In this document: positions 27,127 through 36,226 of the stretch, piece after piece
How positions within the stretch are numbered: position 1 is the stretch's first letter
How the letters are laid out: each line of letters begins with the position of its first letter
NCBI RefSeq assembly: GCF_000316625.1
Contig: NC_019676.1
Span: 2,622,501-2,686,500 of the forward strand
DNA: 64,000 nucleotides
From: Nostoc sp. PCC 7107
GTDB lineage: Bacteria; Cyanobacteriota; Cyanobacteriia; Cyanobacteriales; Nostocaceae
Direction of reading: 5' to 3'
Translations under genes and position numbers: made by a program
The notes under the pieces: model-generated
Told to the model about the DNA's origin: nothing
The model's input: the letters and a program-made list of their open reading frames with translations, nothing else
The model's database searches: none

Positions 27127-28941
27127 ATGCGACTGTCACAAATTTTATTCGTTACACTTCGGGATGATCCTGCTGATGCGGAAATTCCTAGCCATAAGTT
27201 ATTACTGCGTGCAGGGTATATTCGTCGCATCGGTAGCGGTATTTATGCTTATCTCCCTTTTATGTGGCGGGTGTTGCAAAAGGTTTCTCAAATTGTGCGG
27301 GAAGAAATGAACACCACAGGCGCACAAGAATGTTTGTTACCCCAATTACAACCCGCTGATTTGTGGAAAGAATCAGGACGTTGGGATACTTACACCAAAG
27401 CTGAGGGAATTATGTTTTCCCTAATCGATCGCCGTGAGCAACAATTAGGGTTAGGGCCGACTCATGAAGAAGTGATCACAGCGATCGCTCGTGATATGAT
27501 TCGCTCTTATCGTCAGTTACCGCTACATCTCTACCAACTGCAAACCAAATTCCGTGACGAAATTCGCCCCCGCTTTGGTTTGATGCGCGGCCGAGAATTC
27601 ATCATGAAAGACGGTTATTCTTTCCACGTCGATGAAGAAAGCCTGAAAAAAACCTACCAAGATATGTATCAAGCCTACAGCAATATGCTGCGGCGGGCTG
27701 GGTTGGCGTTTCGTCCAGTAGAGGCTGACTCTGGTGCAATTGGTGGTTCCGGTTCTACCGAATTTATGGTGTTGGCGGAAGCTGGCGAAGACGAGGTTCT
27801 TTATACCGAAGATGGTAAATACGCCGCTAACGTCGAAAAAGCCGTGTCTTTACCTGCGGATGCAGAAACTTCACCGTTTACCAGTTATGAAAAGCGGGAA
27901 ACGCCAGGAACAGATACGATTGAAAAACTCTCTTCATTTTTGAAATGTTCTCCTACCCAAATAGTTAAAAGCGTTTTGTATCAAACAGTTTATGATAATG
28001 GGGTGACTGTATTGGTACTAGTAAGCATTCGCGGAGATCAGGAAGTCAACGAAGTTAAATTACAAAATGAATTGACGCGGTTAGCTGGTAATTACGACGC
28101 AAAAGCAATCATCGCCTTAACTGTACCCAACGCGGAAACACAACAAACCTGGGCGGTGAAATCGCTTCCTTTAGGTTACATCGCACCAGATATTAGCGAT
28201 GAATATATTGCAGGTAGTAAACAAGTCCACGCTAAATTTGTGCGGTTAGTCGATAAAACAGCCGTTGATTTAAAAAACTTTGTGACTGGTGCGAATGAAA
28301 CTGGTTATCACGTCGTTGGAGCAAATTGGAATGAGCAATTTAAGCTACCAGAAAGTATAGTAGATTTGCGGAAAGCCAGACCAGGCGATCGCGCCATTCA
28401 CAACCCCGAACAAACTCTTTCTAGTGCTAGAGGTATCGAGGTTGGTCACATCTTCCAATTAGGCACAAAATATTCCCAGGCTTTGGGTGCAACTTATACC
28501 AACGAACAAGGGGAAGAAAAACCCTTGGTGATGGGTTGTTATGGTGTGGGTGTGTCGCGGTTGGCACAGTCAGCGGTTGAGCAATCTTACGATAAAGATG
28601 GGATTATTTGGCCTGTAGCGATCGCACCTTATCACGCGATCGTCACAATTCCTAACATTAATGATGCTCAACAAGTGCAAATTGCCGAAAAAATTTATAC
28701 CGAACTTAATCAAGCTGGAATTGAAACATTATTAGATGACCGTGATGAACGTGCCGGAGTTAAATTTAAAGACGCTGATTTAATTGGTATACCTTATAGA
28801 ATTGTTACCGGACGTGCAATTGCCAACGGCAAAGTTGAAGTAGTAGAAAGAGCCACTCGGCAATCTCAAGAAATTGCCATTGATGAAGTCATCACTACAC
28901 TAAAACAATGGGTTACAGCAGCAATAGAAGTTAAAAATTAA
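27127..28941 (+). CDS. proS: Prolyl-tRNA synthetase (bacterial type, with editing domain)
   Basis: The 604-residue enzyme charges tRNA-Pro. The class II motif 2 region [20 protein letters not shown] and motif 3 [11 protein letters not shown] are present, along with the bacterial INS editing insertion at about 225-395 ([15 protein letters not shown] and later) and the C-terminal anticodon-binding domain ([36 protein letters not shown]). The start ATGCGACTGTCACAAATT matches the family MRLSQ start. It is divergent from the acyltransferase gene. Confidence 0.97.
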   Translation: MRLSQILFVTLRDDPADAEIPSHKLLLRAGYIRRIGSGIYAYLPFMWRVLQKVSQIVREEMNTTGAQECLLPQLQPADLWKESGRWDTYTKAEGIMFSLIDRREQQLGLGPTHEEVITAIARDMIRSYRQLPLHLYQLQTKFRDEIRPRFGLMRGREFIMKDGYSFHVDEESLKKTYQDMYQAYSNMLRRAGLAFRPVEADSGAIGGSGSTEFMVLAEAGEDEVLYTEDGKYAANVEKAVSLPADAETSPFTSYEKRETPGTDTIEKLSSFLKCSPTQIVKSVLYQTVYDNGVTVLVLVSIRGDQEVNEVKLQNELTRLAGNYDAKAIIALTVPNAETQQTWAVKSLPLGYIAPDISDEYIAGSKQVHAKFVRLVDKTAVDLKNFVTGANETGYHVVGANWNEQFKLPESIVDLRKARPGDRAIHNPEQTLSSARGIEVGHIFQLGTKYSQALGATYTNEQGEEKPLVMGCYGVGVSRLAQSAVEQSYDKDGIIWPVAIAPYHAIVTIPNINDAQQVQIAEKIYTELNQAGIETLLDDRDERAGVKFKDADLIGIPYRIVTGRAIANGKVEVVERATRQSQEIAIDEVITTLKQWVTAAIEVKN

Positions 28942-29401
28942 CATAAGAATTTAGCGGTAAGTTCCTGCGAGTTATTTGTAGTTAAAGGCAAGATAACTTT
29001 TCAAAACACCAAACACGGCTACACAGGCAAAACCTTAATTTTCTGTTAGTCCGAGCAGGCGGACTTTGTTTGTATAGCCGCGATTTCTAATCGCTAGTCC
29101 TAGGTGGAAAATATTTGTAAACAGGTAATAGATAAAAATTCTGTTCCCTGTTCCCTAATTCTTAATAATTTCCTAAATCTTACGAAACAATGAGATTTAT
29201 AGAATTTGGTAGATGACGGATTTCAATCACAAATTCTAGAATTAGATCAGGACTATTTAGATTTAGCGATCGCAGCGTTTAAGCGTATCGAGCTATTCAG
29301 GAAATCTCTGGAAACTCTCAACTTATAAGTATCGTCCATAACCAGGCTGCTCTTCACATAAAAATTATTTCAGCCCTCAGTCAATCAGGAAGGTTTTTAA
29401 T
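28942..29401. other. Gene-free stretch holding a palindromic repeat
   Basis: Contains the repeat listed at 29013-29103. The rest is AT-rich and shows no coding frame; a stretch near 29200-29330 reads for about 30 codons but has stops and no start. Confidence 0.4.
29013..29103. repeat. Palindromic repeat, second copy of the MITE interior
   Basis: ACGGCTACACAGGCAAAAC, an inner palindrome (AGTCCGAGCAGGCGGACT) and TTTGTATAGCCGCGA followed by TCTAATCGCTAGTC match the interior of the element at 14091-14265 in reverse orientation. The terminal inverted repeats of that element are not intact here, so only the core remains. Confidence 0.65.
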
Positions 29402-30022
29402 ATGAATAATGAACCAAGATCTAATCGCGTATCTTCAGGTGTCATTGCAGCCGTCTCAGCCGCTGTGATTGCAGTTAGTGGTGGGGTAGCTTGGTTGACA
29501 ACTACCCCGTCAAATAAAGCCCCTGTAACAACCAATCCCGCCAACCCTAATCAAAGCATTCAACAGCCAACACAGCCAACAACTACCCAACCAAATGAAA
29601 AAACTGCTCAAGTTTACTGGCTAAAACCTAAAGAAACAAATGTAGCTTTAGTTCCTCAACCCATTCAAGTAGCAGCTAACCAGCCTAACCAAGCTTTAGA
29701 AAGAGCTTTTCAGGCTTTATTAGAAGGGCCAAGCGACAGTACAGATTCCACAACTATTCCCAAAGGTACTAAGCTACTGAGCTTAAATGTCAAAGGTGAT
29801 GAAGTTCACGTCAATTTATCAGATAGCTTTACCAGTGGTGGTGGTAGTACCTCAATGGTGGGGCGTGTCGGACAAGTTGTATACACAGCCTCCAGCTTGA
29901 ACCCTAAAGCTAAGATTTACATTGACGTGAACGGCAAGCGTTTAGATGTATTAGGTGGCGAAGGCGTAGAGTTGCAACAACCCCTAACGCGTGAAAGCTT
30001 TGATAAAAATTATCCGCTTTAG
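29402..30022 (+). CDS. GerMN-domain membrane-anchored protein
   Basis: A 206-residue protein with one N-terminal membrane helix (about 14-34), a Pro/Thr/Gln-rich linker (40-70), then a GerMN domain (about 70-195) marked by QVYWL, the helix ALERAFQALLEGPSD, KLLSLNVKGDEVHVNLSDSF and VYTASSLNPKAKIYIDVNGK. GerMN domains occur in spore germination proteins of Bacillus and in envelope proteins of many non-sporulating bacteria; a cell-envelope role is likely, but unproven, here. It stands alone. Confidence 0.88.
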   Translation: MNNEPRSNRVSSGVIAAVSAAVIAVSGGVAWLTTTPSNKAPVTTNPANPNQSIQQPTQPTTTQPNEKTAQVYWLKPKETNVALVPQPIQVAANQPNQALERAFQALLEGPSDSTDSTTIPKGTKLLSLNVKGDEVHVNLSDSFTSGGGSTSMVGRVGQVVYTASSLNPKAKIYIDVNGKRLDVLGGEGVELQQPLTRESFDKNYPL

Positions 30023-30087
30023 TCAACTTTAAGCAATGGTCAAGAGTCAATGGTCAAAAGTAATTATTAAGACCAATGACACCTGAC

Positions 30088-30435
30088 CTAAATTTTTGTG
30101 TTGAGAACGCGAAAGTTACGAGCTTGCTGTTCTAACCTTGTAGCGATGCGATCGCACACCTGATTGCACAATTCAAAAATCATTTTGTCTTCCACCCGAT
30201 AGTAAGCGCAAGTGCCTTCACTGCGACGGCTGAGGATTCCGGCTTGCCACATTACTTTCAGGTGTTTGGAGACATTAGCCTGTGAAGTTTGTGTTGCCTC
30301 TACCAATTCTTGTACACATTTTTCTTCATCCCGTAATAAGTGTAGTAGCCGCAGACGCATCGGCTCACTTAATAGGCTGAAATATTCGGCTACTTGTTGC
30401 ACCACTTCCGGCGGTACAGGCAACGCTTGTTTCAT
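30088..30435 (-). CDS. ArsR/SmtB-family transcriptional regulator
   Basis: A 115-residue winged helix regulator (from the ATG at 30435): dimerisation helix VVQQVAEYFSLLSEPMRLRLLHLL, helix-turn-helix QELVEATQTSQANVSKHLKVM, wing ILSRRSEGTCAYYRV. Only a single Cys (EKCVQEL) is near the classic metal-binding helix, so metal sensing is not certain; it may sense another signal. The frame opens 13 codons earlier, but the family start fits the chosen ATG. No metal-transport gene is next to it; accB lies upstream on the same strand. Confidence 0.9.
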   Translation of the reverse strand: MKQALPVPPEVVQQVAEYFSLLSEPMRLRLLHLLRDEEKCVQELVEATQTSQANVSKHLKVMWQAGILSRRSEGTCAYYRVEDKMIFELCNQVCDRIATRLEQQARNFRVLNTKI

Positions 30436-30497
30436 CAGGAATGATCCGTAAAAACAGACAAGGTTAACAATCACTCATTTCATATATAGATTAATAC

Positions 30498-31022
30498 TTA
30501 ATCAGGGTTAATTCGCATCAAAGGTTGACCATATTCTACAGGTTCGCCATTTTGAAGAAGAATTTCCATAACTTGCCCGGAAATTTCGGCTTCAATTTCG
30601 TTCATTAACTTCATCGCTTCAATGATACACACCGTTTGTCCTTTACGGACGCGATCGCCTACTTCCACAAAAGGCGCTTCGCCTGGTGCGGGTGCGCGAT
30701 AAAAAGTCCCAACCATTGGTGAAGCAACTTCTACTAATCTTTGATCTATCGCTGAAGGCGCATTCGCTGACGTTTGTACACCAGCACCAGCCGCATTATC
30801 TAAAATACGCTCTGTGGAGAGCGTTGGTGCTACACCCGTTGCTGCAACTGTCGTTACTGCCGCCATACTACCAATAGTAGCTGGTGGTACAGCGTGATTG
30901 TTAAAGCTCACAGCTTTACGTACTGTTAACTCAAAGTCATCACTTTTAAGAGTTACTTCTGCAATATCTGTTTGTGCAATAGTCACCAATAGTTGGCGGA
31001 TTTCATTAAAGTCCAAAGGCAC
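30498..31022 (-). CDS. accB: Biotin carboxyl carrier protein of acetyl-CoA carboxylase
   Basis: AccB carries the carboxylated biotin between biotin carboxylase and carboxyltransferase in the first step of fatty acid synthesis. The 174-residue protein has an N-terminal domain (MPLDFNEIRQLLVTIAQTDI), an Ala/Thr-rich linker (45-95) and a biotinyl domain (97-174) with SPMVGTFYRAPAPGEAPFV and EAMKLMNEI, where Lys138 is the biotinylated residue. It lies downstream of efp on the same strand, a common cyanobacterial arrangement, but a repeat-rich spacer of 354 bases separates them here. Confidence 0.97.
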   Translation of the reverse strand: MPLDFNEIRQLLVTIAQTDIAEVTLKSDDFELTVRKAVSFNNHAVPPATIGSMAAVTTVAATGVAPTLSTERILDNAAGAGVQTSANAPSAIDQRLVEVASPMVGTFYRAPAPGEAPFVEVGDRVRKGQTVCIIEAMKLMNEIEAEISGQVMEILLQNGEPVEYGQPLMRINPD

Positions 31023-31108
31023 AGCTTTTATTACCTCAACCTGTCCGTAAATTAAGAATTTTTCAGTAATACCAATTTAAAAATGATTGAGACTGATGGA
31101 TTGATAGA

Positions 31109-31305
31109 ATTCAGACACAGATAGTCATTCCCAATCCAAAATCCGTCTTGAAAAGTCTGCTCAAGTCGGGAAACCCGCCCACGCAATGCCAGTTGCTTCT
31201 CCTAATTGGAGAGGCAACGCGTAGCTTGCTTTCCCGTAGGGATACAAGCCGGGGAACTCGTCCAACGCACTGGCTCAACTTTTCGCAAAATCTAAAATCC
31301 AAAAT
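31109..31305. repeat. Complex dispersed repeat between efp and accB
   Basis: The element contains hairpin-forming GC-rich pieces (GTCGGGAAACCCGCCCACGC; CTCCTAATTGGAGAG) and AATCCAAAATCC-type heptamers at both ends (near 31130-31142 and 31287-31305). Such mixed repeats are common between genes in Nostoc. No coding frame of interest is seen, so the 63-codon frame over it is not called. Confidence 0.55.
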
Positions 31306-31376
31306 GGTATAAAGGCAGGGATTTAAACCCTGTACAGGAATTTAAATCACAATTAGCTCTAAATTTAAGAGAAAAT

Positions 31377-31934
31377 TTATTCCCTGCCTAAATATTTATC
31401 TTCACGAGTATCAATCCGAATCCGTTCTCCTTGAGAAATAAACAAGGGAACCATAATCGTGGCACCAGTTTCTACTATGGCTGGTTTAGTGCCACCTGTA
31501 GCTGTATCGCCCTTGACCCCAGGATCGGTCTGAGTGATTTCTAATACTACAGAATTAGGTAATTCTACTTCTAAAACCTGCTCACCCCAACGAATCACAT
31601 TGACTTCCATACCTTCTTTGAGGTATTTAACGCGATCGCCGATTTGCGTTGCGCTGAGTCGTCCTTCTTCATAGGTTTCCATATCCATAAAGACAAACTC
31701 ATCGCCCTCTTTATAGGTATGCTGCATCGTGCTTTTTTCCAGAGTCGCTTGCGGCACAGTTTCCCCAGCCCGGAAAGTCCTATCCAGAACCTTCCCGGTT
31801 TGAACGTTTTTTAGAGTTGTTCTGACAAACGCCGAACCTTTACCGGGTTTAACGTGGAGAAAATCTACCACCCGCCATACAGACCCGTCTAATACAATTG
31901 ATACACCGGGTCGAAAGTCGTTACTAGAAATCAT
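31377..31934 (-). CDS. efp: Elongation factor P
   Basis: EF-P relieves ribosome stalling at proline runs. The 185-residue length is typical and the three beta-barrel domains are recognisable: [20 protein letters not shown] at the start, the loop [10 protein letters not shown] with Lys32 at its tip (the site modified in many bacteria), and the C-terminal signature [21 protein letters not shown]. It heads a likely efp-accB unit. Confidence 0.97.
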   Translation of the reverse strand: MISSNDFRPGVSIVLDGSVWRVVDFLHVKPGKGSAFVRTTLKNVQTGKVLDRTFRAGETVPQATLEKSTMQHTYKEGDEFVFMDMETYEEGRLSATQIGDRVKYLKEGMEVNVIRWGEQVLEVELPNSVVLEITQTDPGVKGDTATGGTKPAIVETGATIMVPLFISQGERIRIDTREDKYLGRE

Positions 31935-32007
31935 GAAGCTTTCAAATTTTGGAAGACAATCGGCATTTATTGTACCCTTCCAGCGGAGTAATTGGTTAAT
32001 TAAGTAG

Positions 32008-32037
32008 AAGGCAGGAGGCAGGAGGCAGGAGGCAGAA
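32008..32037. repeat. Heptamer tandem repeat (AGGCAGG)n
   Basis: About four direct copies of the seven-base unit AGGCAGG lie upstream of efp, in the divergent efp-cyclophilin region. It is a short tandemly repeated repetitive (STRR) sequence of the kind known from heterocystous cyanobacteria. Confidence 0.8.
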
Positions 32038-32133
32038 GGGAAAAAACAGCTTGTAGCAAGGCTTAACAGGTTAACACTCTACTTAGTTAATGGTCATTTG
32101 TAAGAATTAAGCAGGCAAAACGGCTCAATTTCA

Positions 32134-32173
32134 TACTTCACACTTCACACTTCACACTTCACACTTCACACTT
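32134..32173. repeat. Heptamer tandem repeat (ACTTCAC)n
   Basis: Five or more direct copies of ACTTCAC, the first with a variant (ACTTCAC after CATACTTCAC), just upstream of the cyclophilin gene. It is a different heptamer from the one 100 bases away. Confidence 0.85.
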
Positions 32174-32253
32174 TCTCCGCACTCCTACTATGGGAAGATT
32201 ATTGATGGGTTCTGCCCAGTGAACAATATTCATGCTGCATTTGAGCCATACTC

Positions 32254-33357
32254 ATGTTTAAGTTAATAAAATCCTGGCTAAAGTCCAGCCTAGTAACACT
32301 ACTGTTGGTAACTATATTTTTAGGCATCAATACAGCTGGCTGGACTCCCTCCAGTAATGCCGCCTTGCCCTCTGGCAATGCAATTACTGACGGCAAAGCT
32401 TTGTTGCGTTATGCACTCCCAATTAAAAATGAACCAATACGGCAACTACAAGCCAGTCTAGAAGACATATCAACCCAGTTGCGGGCTAATCGACGCTGGG
32501 GCGCTATTTCCAAAGACCTCAGCAAAGCCTCTCGTGTTCTCGATAAACCTTCACAAATCTTAGCAAGCGTCCCCGAAGAACGCCAACCCAAAGCCCAAGA
32601 ATGGGTTGATGAGATCAAATCTGGTGTAGCCAAACTGCAAGAATTGACACAATCCAAAGATAAAGAACAAATTCTGCAAGGGAGAAACAAACTACTGAAT
32701 TTAGTTTCATTACTAGAAGAGTCGATGGTCAAAGAATTTCCCTTTGAAGTGCCAGAGGAGTATAGTAATTTACCCCAACTCAAAGGTCGTGCCACCTTAG
32801 AATTTAAAACCAATAAAGGCAACTTAATAGTTGTTGTTGATGGTTATAGCGCACCAGTAACCGCTGGTAACTTTGTGGATTTAGTACAAAGAGGATTTTA
32901 TAACGGGTTAGAATTTACCCGTTCTGAAGAATCTTACGTCTTGCAAACTGGCGACCCACCAGGCAAAGAACAAGGGTTTATTGATCCAAAAACAGGCGAA
33001 TATCGGGCTGTTCCTTTAGAAATTTTAGTAGAAGGTGATAAAGCCCCAACCTACGGCATTACCTTAGAAGATGCTGGTCGTTATCTAGATATGCCAGTTT
33101 TACCTTTCTCATCCTTTGGTGCATTAGCAATGGCGCGTCCTGAAAGCGAAGTCAATGGTGGTTCTTCGCAAGTGTTCTTCTTCTTGTTTGAACCAGAACT
33201 CACCCCCGCCGGACGTAACTTGCTGGATGGACGTTACTCTGTTTTTGGTTATGTCACAGAAGGCAAAGATGTTTTAGATACACTTAAAGCTGGTGACAAA
33301 ATTGAATCAGCCACCGTAGTTCAAGGAATAGAAAATTTAGTTGAGCCACAGGCTTAG
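32254..33357 (+). CDS. Peptidyl-prolyl cis-trans isomerase, cyclophilin type (CYP38/TLP40-like)
   Basis: The 367-residue protein has an N-terminal signal peptide (hydrophobic residues about 10-28, cleavage near SSNAALP), a helical N-terminal domain (about 60-175) and a cyclophilin-like domain (about 188-360) with NLIVVVDGYSAPVTAGNFVDLV, GALAMARPE and SSQVFFFLF. This layout matches plant thylakoid lumen CYP38/TLP40, which helps photosystem II assembly and may lack isomerase activity. A lumenal or periplasmic site and a photosystem role are inferred by homology. It ends in a hairpin shared with the converging Uma2 gene. Confidence 0.9.
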   Translation: MFKLIKSWLKSSLVTLLLVTIFLGINTAGWTPSSNAALPSGNAITDGKALLRYALPIKNEPIRQLQASLEDISTQLRANRRWGAISKDLSKASRVLDKPSQILASVPEERQPKAQEWVDEIKSGVAKLQELTQSKDKEQILQGRNKLLNLVSLLEESMVKEFPFEVPEEYSNLPQLKGRATLEFKTNKGNLIVVVDGYSAPVTAGNFVDLVQRGFYNGLEFTRSEESYVLQTGDPPGKEQGFIDPKTGEYRAVPLEILVEGDKAPTYGITLEDAGRYLDMPVLPFSSFGALAMARPESEVNGGSSQVFFFLFEPELTPAGRNLLDGRYSVFGYVTEGKDVLDTLKAGDKIESATVVQGIENLVEPQA

Positions 33358-33360
33358 ATT

Positions 33361-33401
33361 AAGTATGAAGTGTGAAGTATGAAATTTCACACTTCATACT
33401 T
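33361..33401. terminator. Two-way hairpin between converging genes, made of heptamer repeats
   Basis: AAGTATGAAGTGTGAA (33361-33376) is the exact reverse complement of 33386-33401, with a 9-base loop, giving a 16-bp perfect stem right after the cyclophilin stop and overlapping the Uma2 stop codon. Its units (AGTATGA, AGTGTGA) belong to the heptamer family seen at 32134-32173. It lacks a strong U-run, so termination is probable but not certain. Confidence 0.55.
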
Positions 33402-33970
33402 TACAGATTTCCGGCTGTAAATACTTGATCAGGAGCGATCGCCACTTCTGGAAAAGTCTGCGATACAATCTTTTGGTCAGCCGTAAACACCGTTTCTTCG
33501 TAAAATCCTTCTTCCAGCAACAACACAGTAATTTTTAACTCCAACGGGTCGACAATCCAATATTCTGCCACTCCAACCGCCGCATATTCAGACCGCTTGT
33601 GGCGATAGTCTCGCTTGATCGAATCAGGACTAACTACCTCTATAATCAATAATGGTGCTGACTCAAACACAGCGGAAGCCTTCAGTAAGTCTCTTGCTTG
33701 CTCCTGTGTTACTACACATAAATCAGTTAACCTAGACTTATTTCTTCCTGTTCTCGTCCCAGTTTCCCGAAAAGTTAACCAAGGTAAACTTAAACGCAAG
33801 ATTTCCTCATCTAGCGTTTGCTCCAGAAATTTAGAAATTAGAAAATGTTCAATCGTTGGGGGATTCATTAATTCCAGTCTGCCATCCACTAACTCGTAGT
33901 GAAAACCACTGCCATCATCATAAGTTAAATACTCTGCAAATGTGAGTTTTGTTACTGGTGTAGTGACCAT
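33401..33970 (-). CDS. Uma2-family (DUF820) putative nuclease
   Basis: A 189-residue protein with FAEYLTYDDGSGFHYELVDGRL at the start, Asp in LTDLCVVT, Glu in LLIIEVVSPDS and Lys in DYRHKRSEY, the PD-(D/E)XK-like set of this family. The EYAAVGVAEYWIVDPL segment is typical. It is the second Uma2 gene in the window and is only distantly like the first (24196-24774). Biological role unknown. Confidence 0.92.
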   Translation of the reverse strand: MVTTPVTKLTFAEYLTYDDGSGFHYELVDGRLELMNPPTIEHFLISKFLEQTLDEEILRLSLPWLTFRETGTRTGRNKSRLTDLCVVTQEQARDLLKASAVFESAPLLIIEVVSPDSIKRDYRHKRSEYAAVGVAEYWIVDPLELKITVLLLEEGFYEETVFTADQKIVSQTFPEVAIAPDQVFTAGNL

Positions 33971-34056
33971 CCCAACATCCCCCTAGACGATACCATTATC
34001 GTAACTGAAGTGTGAAGTCTGAAGTGTCATCTTACCTTTCTCCTGACTATTGACTA

Positions 34057-35058
34057 ATGACAACAATTAAAGATATTGGCGAACAAGGCCTGTTAGCAAA
34101 ATTACAAAGCTTCTGTCCCACAGAGATGATTGGGGATGATGCAGCAGTTCTGGTAACTGTGCCAGAAAAATCTTTAGTAGTAACAACAGATGTCTTAGTT
34201 GATGGCGTACACTTCAGTGATGCTACCACTTCCCCAGAGGATGCAGGTTGGCGAGCCGCAGCAGCTAATTTATCAGATTTAGCCGCGATGGGGGCTGATC
34301 CTTTGGGTATTACCGTTGGGTTAGGGCTTCCTGGTGATTTACAAGTCAGTTGGGTTGAACGACTTTACCAAGGAATGACAGAATGCCTACAACAATACAA
34401 TACTCCAATTGTCGGCGGTGATGTGGTGCGATCGCCTGTGACAACTATTTCAATTACCGCCTTTGGTCAAGTCGACCCCCAAAGAATTATCCGCCGTTCT
34501 GCGGCTAAAGTAGGAGATGCGATCGTGGTAACAGGTGTTCATGGAGCCTCCTATGCTGGCTTACAGTTGCGTTTGCATCCTCAATTAGGGCATAACCTCA
34601 CTCCCGCAGAAAAGATGACTCTCATCAAAGCCCACCAACGCCCTCAACCACGATTAGATGTCTTACCAATTCTTTGGGATATTTTCAGCCCCTCCCCACT
34701 CCCTATCGCAGGGATGGATAGTAGCGATGGTTTAGCAGATGCTGTTTTACAAATTTGCCGCGTCAGTGGTGTTGGTGCTGTCTTAGAACGCCATCAAATT
34801 CCCTTACATCCATCTTTTGAGTGTTGGCTAAAACCAGAGCAAGCAATGGAATATGCTCTTTACGGTGGCGAAGATTTTGAATTAGTGCTGTGTTTACCAC
34901 AGGAACAAGCCAATGCTTTAGTCAACAAACTAAATCAAAGTGCAGCAATAATCGGAAGCATTACATCTGGTTCACAAGCACTATTGCATGACAAGCATGA
35001 AAAAATCCCTGACCAAGTTCTCAGCCTTGGTCAGGGATTTCAACATTTTGATCAATAG
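34057..35058 (+). CDS. thiL: Thiamine-monophosphate kinase
   Basis: ThiL phosphorylates thiamine monophosphate to thiamine pyrophosphate. The 333-residue protein shows the PurM-like fold motifs: GDDAAVL near the N-terminus, DVLVDGVHFSDATTSPEDAGWRA, GGDVVRSP, AKVGDAIVVTG, GMDSSDGLADA and YGGEDFELVL. Length is normal. The last 20 codons contain a perfect 15-bp inverted repeat that looks like the terminator of the converging gap2 gene. No thiamine riboswitch was seen in the short upstream gap. Confidence 0.95.
   Translation: MTTIKDIGEQGLLAKLQSFCPTEMIGDDAAVLVTVPEKSLVVTTDVLVDGVHFSDATTSPEDAGWRAAAANLSDLAAMGADPLGITVGLGLPGDLQVSWVERLYQGMTECLQQYNTPIVGGDVVRSPVTTISITAFGQVDPQRIIRRSAAKVGDAIVVTGVHGASYAGLQLRLHPQLGHNLTPAEKMTLIKAHQRPQPRLDVLPILWDIFSPSPLPIAGMDSSDGLADAVLQICRVSGVGAVLERHQIPLHPSFECWLKPEQAMEYALYGGEDFELVLCLPQEQANALVNKLNQSAAIIGSITSGSQALLHDKHEKIPDQVLSLGQGFQHFDQ
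35000..35040 (-). terminator. Intrinsic terminator of gap2, inside the 3' end of thiL
   Basis: AAATCCCTGACCAAG (35003-35017) is the exact reverse complement of 35026-35040, with an 8-base loop. For minus-strand transcripts arriving from gap2 the stem is followed by a run of six U, the form of a strong intrinsic terminator. It lies 57 bases after the gap2 stop and within thiL codons. Confidence 0.8.
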
Positions 35059-35096
35059 TCCAGAGTCAATAGTAATTACTGTGAACTACTGACAAA

Positions 35097-36110
35097 TTAT
35101 TGCCACTTCACGGCTACTAATTCTGCTAAATCGAGAACGCGTTGGCTGTAACCCCACTCGTTGTCATACCATGCCATAACTTTTACCAAGTCATTGCCCA
35201 TTACCAAAGTCAAACTGGCATCAACAATTGAAGAAGCATCAGTACCTTGGTAATCTGAGGAAACCAATTCGAGTTCACTGTAGTCTAAGATACCTTTGAG
35301 TGAACCTTCTGAGGCATCTTTGAGAGCTTGATTTACTTCTTCCGTAATAGTACGCTTCTCAACCTGAACAACGAAATCTACCATTGAGACGTTCGGGGTT
35401 GGTACACGCAAGGCAACTCCATTCAGCTTACCTTTGAGTTCTGGAATTACTAGCGCCACTGCTTTTGCTGCACCTGTTGAGGTGGGGACAATATTGATGG
35501 CTGCTGCTCTTGCCCGGCGCACATCACGGTGAGAAGCGTCTAGCAAACGCTGGTCTCCGGTGTAACTATGGGTTGTGGTCATTGTGCCTTTGATGATGCC
35601 GAATTTATCATTTAGCACCTTGGCAATAGGAGCCAAACAGTTGGTAGTACAGCTGGCATTACTAATAATGTGGTGTACATTGTGATCGTAATCGTGATGA
35701 TTCACGCCGATAACGAAAGTACCATCTTCATTTTTTCCAGGAGCAGTAATCAGAACCTTCTTGGCTCCAGCATTTACGTGCTTTAATGCTCCCTCTTTGC
35801 TAGTAAATACCCCAGTTGCTTCAATAATCAGGTCAATTCCCCATTCTCTCCAGGGCAAGTTTTCTGGATTGCGATCAGATACGCATTTAATGGTTTTACC
35901 GTTAACGATGATAGAGTTATCATCGGCAGTAATGTCAACATCCTTTAACTTCCCAAGCATGGAATCATACTTTAGGAGGTGAGCATTTGTTTTAGGATCT
36001 GATGTGTCATTGACAGCTATAAGGTCGATATTACTATTTTGACGACCTAGCCAACAACGTGCAAAGTTACGCCCGATGCGCCCGAAACCGTTGATTGCGA
36101 CTCTAATCAC
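35097..36110 (-). CDS. gap2: Glyceraldehyde-3-phosphate dehydrogenase, Calvin-cycle type (Gap2)
   Basis: The enzyme interconverts 1,3-bisphosphoglycerate and glyceraldehyde 3-phosphate; Gap2 uses NAD(P)H in carbon fixation. From the GTG at 36110 the protein has 337 residues and starts [20 protein letters not shown], the usual Gap2 start, with GAGGG upstream as ribosome site; the longer frame upstream is not conserved. The catalytic Cys154 is in [15 protein letters not shown], and STGAAKAV and [11 protein letters not shown] are present. In Anabaena PCC 7120 gap2 is also close to murC and murB, as here. Confidence 0.95.
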   Translation of the reverse strand: MIRVAINGFGRIGRNFARCWLGRQNSNIDLIAVNDTSDPKTNAHLLKYDSMLGKLKDVDITADDNSIIVNGKTIKCVSDRNPENLPWREWGIDLIIEATGVFTSKEGALKHVNAGAKKVLITAPGKNEDGTFVIGVNHHDYDHNVHHIISNASCTTNCLAPIAKVLNDKFGIIKGTMTTTHSYTGDQRLLDASHRDVRRARAAAINIVPTSTGAAKAVALVIPELKGKLNGVALRVPTPNVSMVDFVVQVEKRTITEEVNQALKDASEGSLKGILDYSELELVSSDYQGTDASSIVDASLTLVMGNDLVKVMAWYDNEWGYSQRVLDLAELVAVKWQ

Positions 36111-36226
36111 AGTGTCTTGCCCTCTGTATTTATGCCTATAAGTTGATATCTTTGACCCCAATCATATCGCAAAGGAGGGGAGTATTAATAACTATAAAGT
36201 GTTAGATCCAGAAAAAAATATATATT

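Noticed and set aside
32134-32173. Direct repeats that might be taken for a CRISPR array
   Set aside because: The unit is only seven bases long with no spacers; it is a heptamer tandem repeat. No CRISPR array or cas gene was seen anywhere in the window.
33971-34056. Possible thiamine riboswitch upstream of thiL
   Set aside because: The gap is only 86 bases and lacks the conserved CTGAGA-type core; it contains heptamer repeats instead.
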